In this document: one piece after another, positions 20,646 through 25,706 of the stretch
How positions within the stretch are numbered: position 1 is the first letter of the stretch
How the letters are laid out: each line of letters starts with the position of its first letter
Program-made: the position numbers and the translations under genes
Assembly (NCBI RefSeq): GCF_000003605.2
Contig: NW_003141327.1
Span: forward strand, 48,788 to 74,493
Source of the DNA: Saccoglossus kowalevskii
Taxonomy: Eukaryota > Hemichordata > Enteropneusta > Harrimaniidae
Direction: 5' to 3'
DNA: 25,706 nucleotides
The notes under the pieces: generated by a model
The model's database searches: none
Seen by the model: only the letters and a program-made list of their open reading frames with translations
What the model was told of the DNA's origin: nothing

Positions 20646-20874
20646 ATGAGTACCGGTGGACTAAAGAGAGAACACAGCTCAGAACAGATGGCACAAGACA
20701 CGAAACAAAGTCGCCGAGATTCCATGGGTAACCGGCGAGAATCGCAGGACAATCTGCCTAACGATGTCTGTGATACGGTGTACCGTTTTTCGAGCGACAT
20801 GGGCCCTATTTTGGAAGGAGCTCCCGGTTCTGGACGCTGTATTGCTGTCTTTACGAGCGGTGGCGACTCGCAAG
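20646..20874 (+). CDS. ATP-dependent 6-phosphofructokinase, N-terminal coding exon (partial)
   Basis: This exon encodes the start of the glycolytic enzyme that phosphorylates fructose 6-phosphate with ATP in the cytosol. The 77-residue translation ends GRCIAVFTSGGDSQG (residues 63-77). That is the first strand and ATP-binding GGD loop of eukaryotic phosphofructokinases, followed in the family by MNAAVRAV. The exon stops at CAAG|GTGCGT, a good splice donor, leaving a phase-1 break in the glycine codon, as expected before GMNAA. The preceding 62 residues are longer than the human muscle enzyme's short leader. They are hydrophilic and contain two RRxS motifs, RRDS (23-26) and RRES (30-33), fitting protein kinase A-type sites. 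The ATG at 20646 is chosen because an in-frame TAG lies at 20604 and no other ATG intervenes; its context (T at -3) is weak. Reading on past the donor meets TAG at 20880. The rest of the gene lies beyond the window. Confidence 0.93.
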
Positions 20875-21364
20875 GTGCGTAGAAACAGCTAATTAGCAAG
20901 TCTAATTAACGAGAATGCACGACTTTCATGTTGAGTTGCACACTTGTATGTTGAATTGTGTCGCTTTCCTGTCATCGCCCGTGCTGTCTGGCGGTGATTT
21001 TGCACATTTAAAGTCTTTTTAAAATATCTGCGTATAAGCTCATCTTCTTATTGCTCAAATATATTAGACTAAACTATTTATTAGCTGTGTTGAGGAAATA
21101 TTAAACAACGTTGTGCTATATAATATATAACACTAAGTTCACCGACATTGGACAATGGCAGTTACTTGTCAGAACGACAAAAACTGACAACCTGGACTTT
21201 TTTTAACAATCTTACTTTTATTATATTTTTTAAAAGTTTGTTTTATCGAGAATTTAAGCTTGTGCATAGTACATGATATATTTTTCGGTTATTTTATTCC
21301 AACTTAGTTCGTTCTTTGTGGATATTTGATAGTTCAACACTGGTCATGCACCATTGCCTGTTTT

Positions 21365-21390
21365 TGAAGGTCAGTGACCCTGAAGGGTCA
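21365..21390 (+). promoter_or_regulatory. Composite nuclear-receptor element (ERR-type half-site, IR1, everted repeat)
   Basis: TGAAGGTCA at 21365-21373 fits the TNAAGGTCA half-site of estrogen-related receptors. With TGACCC at 21375-21380 it forms an inverted repeat with one-base spacing (AGGTCA-G-TGACCC). TGACCC and GGGTCA at 21385-21390 form an everted repeat with a four-base spacer. Three half-sites within 26 bases lie about 490 bases into the first intron of phosphofructokinase. Occupancy is not shown. Confidence 0.35.
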
Positions 21391-22616
21391 TTAATATACA
21401 TACAGTTGTACAAGTGAAAGTAGATTATACCGGAAAAAAAGGATCTGTTCCTGGGATTTTCACAAAATATGGTGTGGTGGTGCTTCTTGAATTTGGCTGT
21501 TTTTTTATTTTTCGTTTTTATGACATTTTGTGTGATTGTCTACAGTGTTTATGAAAACAGAATTTTGGGGGGTATTTTTGAGATGCAGGAAAGTAATAAT
21601 TAAATAATTCCAGCTCTGACATTCATCTGTTTTAATTATGTCCGCTGATCTTGGTCTATGTTGATCATTGATTATAATGTATTTGAAATGTAACTGGGAC
21701 TTTAATATGTTTTGCTCATTCTTTTTTAACGTCATCTTGACAAAATCAAAACAAAAGACACAATGAACACCATTATTTTTTTCACCAAAACATTCTTCAA
21801 TTTCTTTGCTAGTTTTGGACCAAATTGACAACTTTCCAATGCATGGTTAAGGTCTTGACCAAAAAATATTGAATAAATTTTTCCTTTTTTATTTAGTGAA
21901 GGATTGAAAAAAATTATCTTGTCATTCAAAGAGAGCTTTTGGTTAATACATGTATGGTTATATGCGGAATAACTGCCATGGTTTTCCCGAGGAAAATACA
22001 GCAAAAATTCCGAGCCAGTCTCCTACAACATCACATCAGGTGGAACAGATAGATTTCTCCATTTAAATTAAATAATTATCCTAGATCTAGGTGATGATCA
22101 AAATGCGTAATATATGAGCCAAGTCAGTGTGGTGTCAAGCTTTGGTTGGTATAGCTCACTTTGGCATGTTGCCAGAATTTGTAAATTCATACCAAGTTTG
22201 TTAGGCAAAGGTGCTTAGGTCAGCACAATACTTAAGATGAAATATAAATAATCCTGTATATTGCTTTCTTGCATGACATTAGTTATTAGTAAGATTGTAA
22301 CCAGAAAAAAAAAGTAATAGTACGCTCATTGCTGTGGTGACATATTTTGACTCACACTCGTATTTATATCAGACTCTAAGTTTTAGAACTTGTACGTCTA
22401 GGGAGTAAAAGATACAGCACTTTATAAAAATCTTTGAATGTATGTTGGTTGCTTTCAACCTGTTCTTCATAATAAATAATGGAGTATGACAAATATCGAG
22501 CAGACCAATATGTGCTCGCTATATAGAACACATGATCATTTTTTAATTCAATGTTTACACGTACCTGCCCTTCTTTGCATTCTTGTTTATAAAACTAGGT
22601 ACACTCCATGCTAAAT

Positions 22617-22816
22617 TACTGTAAAATACTTTTAATTTATTTTCACTTGGAATTAATTTTCACTAAAGGAATGATTCAGTGAAAATAAAATCCAGCAAAT
22701 ATACCTTTTTTTCCTATATTTTACATTCAACTTGTCAAAAATCATTTTTCCATACAAAACACTCAAAGTCTTTTCAGCGAAAATTAATTCCAGCTAAAAT
22801 GAAGTATTTTACAGTA
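22617..22816. mobile_element. TA-flanked miniature inverted-repeat element 1
   Basis: TA (22617) is followed by CTGTAAAATACTT, and the other end is AAGTATTTTACAG then TA (22815-22816): a perfect 13-bp terminal inverted repeat. A second inverted block, GGAATTAATTTTC/GAAAATTAATTCC, lies just inside. The length is 200 bases including the TA copies. TA duplications are the hallmark of Tc1/mariner-type insertion, and no transposase is present. Confidence 0.85.
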
Positions 22817-23377
22817 TTTTAAAACAAATGATCTTGGTTCAATATAAAATGTTTGTTGTAAAATCCAGAAACTGTTGTGGGGTAACTCATTTTGATGCAT
22901 CGCTGATACTGGATGCCTGGCTGCCATTTTGTGCATATTTAAAGTTAGTCTTATGACTAACAAATCACCCTTAGCAACAATAAAAAAAACTATGTACAGA
23001 CTGTACATGCACCATTGCAGTACTGCAGAAACAATGAGTTTAACAACTCACTCACCCAAATAATGATTTATTTTGAAATATGTTTGTACCACCAACGCCA
23101 GGGTGTGAACACTTGGTGAATAGACTCGATCAGACATTTCTGTATATCATAAAAATTCCTTAAAACTGACACATAAAAATTAATTACCAATTTACACTAA
23201 TATTATGAAAAATTTATTATTTTTGTGTTTGAACATCCTCTTGGAATACTATATCCAGTATGTAACTGGTACATTTCATTTACATTATTCTAGTCTGATG
23301 AATGTTTATCTGATTTAGCACTTTTGTCTAACATCTGTCAAAACCAGGTGCCATTTTATTTATAGATATCTTCTGAA

Positions 23378-23541
23378 TACTGTAAAACACGTTGAAAAAG
23401 CAACATGCAATTTTTGCAAATTCGGCTCAAAGCAAGAATTAACAGAATCTTGATTGAGCTATCAACAATATCATTGTGAGAATATACTTCATTTTAAATT
23501 AGTGACATCTTGAATTAGTGAAATCAGGGTGTTTTACCATA
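23378..23541. mobile_element. TA-flanked miniature inverted-repeat element 2
   Basis: TA then CTGTAAAACAC at the left, GTGTTTTACCA then TA at the right; 9 of 11 terminal bases pair. The terminal sequence is nearly the same as in the element at 22617, but the interior differs, so it is a separate subfamily or a diverged copy. Confidence 0.65.
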
Positions 23542-23774
23542 GCATTATGCTTAAAAATGGTGGCTAAAAATACCAACTTGAGGGAAAACTCTAATATGAA
23601 GTAAATGCTTGTTATATCATATTTTGTTGAAATATTGGAATATATTGTCAAAATTACACATTTAAGAAATTTCTAAGTCTACTTTTTTCTTACATTGCAG
23701 TTGCTCTATTAGAATAGAAGCCCATATAAACTGAGAGACTGTAAAAATAAACAATCGTTGCATAATATAAAATG

Positions 23775-23958
23775 TACTGTAAAATATGTATTAGAAACTG
23801 TGGCTTCTATTAAAATGGTACAATTCAACAGAGGGGATGCAGTCTCTATTAGAGCATGTACACATATGAGAAATGATGAATTTTTGGTACTCAATTATTC
23901 AAAAAGGATGGGTGCGACTTCTATTAGGGATGCGGCTTCTATTACAGATTTTACGGTA
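23775..23958. mobile_element. TA-flanked miniature inverted-repeat element 3 (CTTCTATTA type)
   Basis: TA, then CTGTAAAATATGTATTAGAA at the left; TTCTATTACAGATTTTACGG then TA at the right, with 17 of 20 terminal bases complementary. The interior repeats a GCGGCTTCTATTA-like word on the right side, for example GCGACTTCTATTAGGGATGC. A related inverted word, TATTAGAATAGAAGCCC, lies just outside at 23707-23723. A 76-codon plus-strand open frame across it is fortuitous. Confidence 0.7.
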
Positions 23959-24399
23959 CATGTATCACTGAAACATAACCTACCATAAAACACCTGTAAT
24001 GCATGCTTTACTAATAGAGTAAATATGGTACCATTTTACATGCAAGTACAATCCCTGGTGTACATGTGTGTTAAATAGAAAGTGAACAGGCTCCTTTGTG
24101 AATACAGACTGCTCAGAAAATACCTAGTAAAGTAACGTAGGTTGTTTGTAATTGCCTCAGAACATGGTACTGCAGATGAAAAGGAATGACAAGCTACTAG
24201 AAAATATTGAAAAATAATATAACATCTTGATTTTCTCTAAGTACTTGTCAGGAGTGTATGCAATTTCTAATTGCATACTTGAGGTCAATAATAGAAAGAA
24301 CAACGTTAATGAAACATGCATAAATTGAAGTACTATGATATAGATAACTTGAATATTAATACTAACAATATGGTATGATAAATCTAAAAATATTGTGTT

Positions 24400-24684
24400 A
24401 GCAGGGGTTTTTCTAGAAAAAAAATGCAAGTGGGAGCACTGCAATTCAGCGGCGTTCTCCCTACCAGGGTGTGGAGTTTTTGATAATTTTAAGTTAATTA
24501 TGGCTTCCTTGGAGCCAAAATTACTATCAGACAGGTCACAGTTGAAAACTTGTGGCCACATGTGATCCCTGGTCAATCAGAATTTTATGGTTGTCAGAGG
24601 ATCTGCTCCCCAGGATAAGGGGGCACATGGCCATGGCATGAGGGCACTGCGCCCCTGTTCCCTTGTTTAAAAAAATCCCTAGGA
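24400..24684. repeat. Dispersed repeat with imperfect terminal inverted repeats
   Basis: The left edge AGCAGGGGTTTTTCTAGAAA and the right edge (reverse complement) CCTAGGGATTTTTTTAAACA are similar. GCACTGC is found near both ends (GGAGCACTGC at left, GGGCACTGCGCCCC at right). The middle is GC-rich relative to the intron. A minus-strand open frame (24157-24576) crosses its edge and is not a gene. The repeat style is familiar from molluscan-type genomes but I cannot name the family. Confidence 0.5.
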
Positions 24685-24987
24685 GAGCAGGAAACTAAGC
24701 AGTATTGAATGGACGGAATAAAAAAAAACTGTATACATGCTTCAAATTAGCCACACATATGCACCACAAATATATCTAATATCTGTGGTGCACATTTATT
24801 TTCTTTTGGCTGTCAAAACATTTTGATCAATCATGCATATCAAACAAAGATAATCTATAAAAATTATTTGAACATGCTTGTAGTCATCCATATTGCCTCT
24901 TTAATTATTTAAAAAATTTGGTGACCTTTCTGTTGGTAATTTCCAACTTATTACCTGGATGCTTCATTACAAAGTCCAGTGCTGGTC

Positions 24988-25001
24988 ATTACCATGGCAA
25001 C
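24988..25001 (+). promoter_or_regulatory. X-box-like (RFX) motif in the intron
   Basis: ATTACCATGGCAAC differs at one base from the RFX X-box pattern GTNRCC-N2-RGYAAC. It is within the phosphofructokinase intron and outside the recognised repeats. Functional use is unproven. Confidence 0.25.
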
Positions 25002-25279
25002 ATTCCATTATGTGTGCTACTGAAATATCTAGTTTAGAGTTCAAAAGATTTATTTTTAGAATTGCTCTGGATTTATAAGATAAAAGATATGCTGGTTATG
25101 AGGAGACAGCTACATTTCTGATTTTAGTGATACTGTTCATTCCATAATTACTTGCACATTACCAGTATCATGTACAGCTTCTGACATTCATTTTACTGGC
25201 CTCTGGTAACTGGAATAATGATTTACTTGAGATCCCTGATATACAAACACTAGTCTAGCTCAATAGCCTTATATTATTA

Positions 25280-25491
25280 TACTGTAAAATGACTAATTTT
25301 CACTGGGTTTAAATTTCACTGATTTACCATTTCAGGCATATTCAGTGGGTTTTAAATTCACGGTTTCGTCATTTAGATAATGTGTTCTATGCTAAATTGT
25401 ACATATTCACTGTGTTTTAATTTAGTGCATTTTTCCAGTCAGGGAAATAAGCTAAATTAAAACCCAGTGAATAATTACCCCCTTTACAGTA
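25280..25491. mobile_element. TA-flanked miniature inverted-repeat element 4
   Basis: TA then CTGTAAAATGAC at the left; TTTACAG then TA at the right. Seven terminal bases pair perfectly, and an inner block TTCACTGGGTTT recurs inverted as AAACCCAGTGAA near the right end. CACTGGGTTT/CAGTGGGTTTTAAAT-type words recur in the interior. It shares its terminal CTGTAAA and TA target with elements 1-3. Confidence 0.75.
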
Positions 25492-25706
25492 GTTTCTTGG
25501 CACTGGCAACGAAGAATTTGCAAGATAAACAAAAATAGTTTTATTTATAGAATTATTTGTTTTAATTATTTCATTTGAGTACCTCGTCAGACTAAAATAG
25601 CTCTGTTGATATGCATAGTTTCAGATCATATTGGTGGGTAACTATTTGTGGCCAGTAATAGCTACCAAAACAGTGGCAATATAACAACCCTGGTGTGAAT
25701 GGCTAC

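Larger units (their letters stand above)
20875..25706 (+). other. First coding-side intron of phosphofructokinase (extends past window)
   Basis: It starts with GTGCGT immediately after the TSGGDSQG exon. I searched by eye for the next expected residues, GMNAAVRAVV, on the plus strand and did not see them, so the intron is at least 4.8 kb. The sequence is AT-rich with repeats, listed separately, and minus-strand open frames of 61-139 codons that show no family features. An acceptor-like TTTTTTCTTACATTGCAG at 23682-23699 is followed by sequence that does not continue the enzyme. Confidence 0.75.

Noticed and set aside
23682..23720. Acceptor-like T-rich tract plus CAG as start of phosphofructokinase exon 2
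   Set aside because: The sequence after it does not encode the expected GMNAAVRAV and runs into repeat-like CTTCTATTA words.
24157..24576. 139-codon minus-strand open frame in the intron
   Set aside because: It crosses the edge of a dispersed repeat, and its hydrophobic AT-rich composition looks like chance translation of noncoding DNA.
1..25706. tRNA, rRNA, snRNA or CRISPR features
   Set aside because: No B-box/T-loop GTTCGAATC-type sequence with matching stems, no ribosomal segments, and no spaced direct-repeat array of CRISPR form were seen on either strand.

Overview
This window is animal nuclear DNA. It is AT-rich and has no bacterial-style gene packing. It carries many short interspersed repeats, a decayed LINE and one intron-bearing gene end. 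The repeat content resembles marine invertebrates, perhaps a mollusc or another lophotrochozoan: TA- and TTAA-flanked miniature elements, a repeat that opens with an AGCTCCG/CGGAGCT hairpin, a GAATA microsatellite, and LINEs ending in a GRP-rich tail. That assignment is inference from repeat style, not a measured identification.

The only host gene I can name with confidence is at the right. Positions 20646-20874 (+) are the N-terminal coding exon of an ATP-dependent 6-phosphofructokinase. The exon ends at the ATP-binding TSGGDSQG motif with a CAAG|GTGCGT splice donor. Everything from 20875 to the window end reads as its first coding-side intron, and I found no second exon. Some 350 bases upstream of the ATG is a CTCF-like site. 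About 490 bases into the intron is a composite nuclear-receptor element that includes an ERR-type half-site. The intron also holds four miniature elements with TA target duplications and CTGTAAA ends, plus one further dispersed repeat.

The left 20 kb looks intergenic or deeply intronic. From left to right:
- 1-2498: no gene seen.
- 2499-4345: a 5'-truncated, multiply broken LINE reverse transcriptase on +.
- 5310-5363: an 18-bp tandem repeat.
- 5994-6122 and 9244-9406: two inverted copies of a TTAA-bounded repeat.
- 6327-6906 and 11726-12338: two same-orientation copies of a ~0.6 kb repeat bounded by ACATGT, possibly solo LTRs of a minus-strand element.
- 10211-10430: a GAATA/CAACA microsatellite followed by a hairpin.
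- 11214-11611: a ~199-bp tandem duplication.
- 15058-15137: an exact 40-bp duplication.
- 16459-16790: a CpG-rich patch with a possible first exon.
- 17041-17227 (-): a LINE C-terminal remnant.
- 17412-17990: a minisatellite with a 168-bp higher-order repeat.
- 19067-19737: a hairpin-headed dispersed repeat with internal ~150-bp units.

I did not find a convincing undescribed biological system. The leads most worth checking are the twin RRxS phosphorylation-type motifs in the phosphofructokinase N-terminus, the ERR-type element in its intron, the cluster of related TA elements in that intron, the ACATGT-bounded repeat pair, and the CpG-rich possible exon at 16459-16790.
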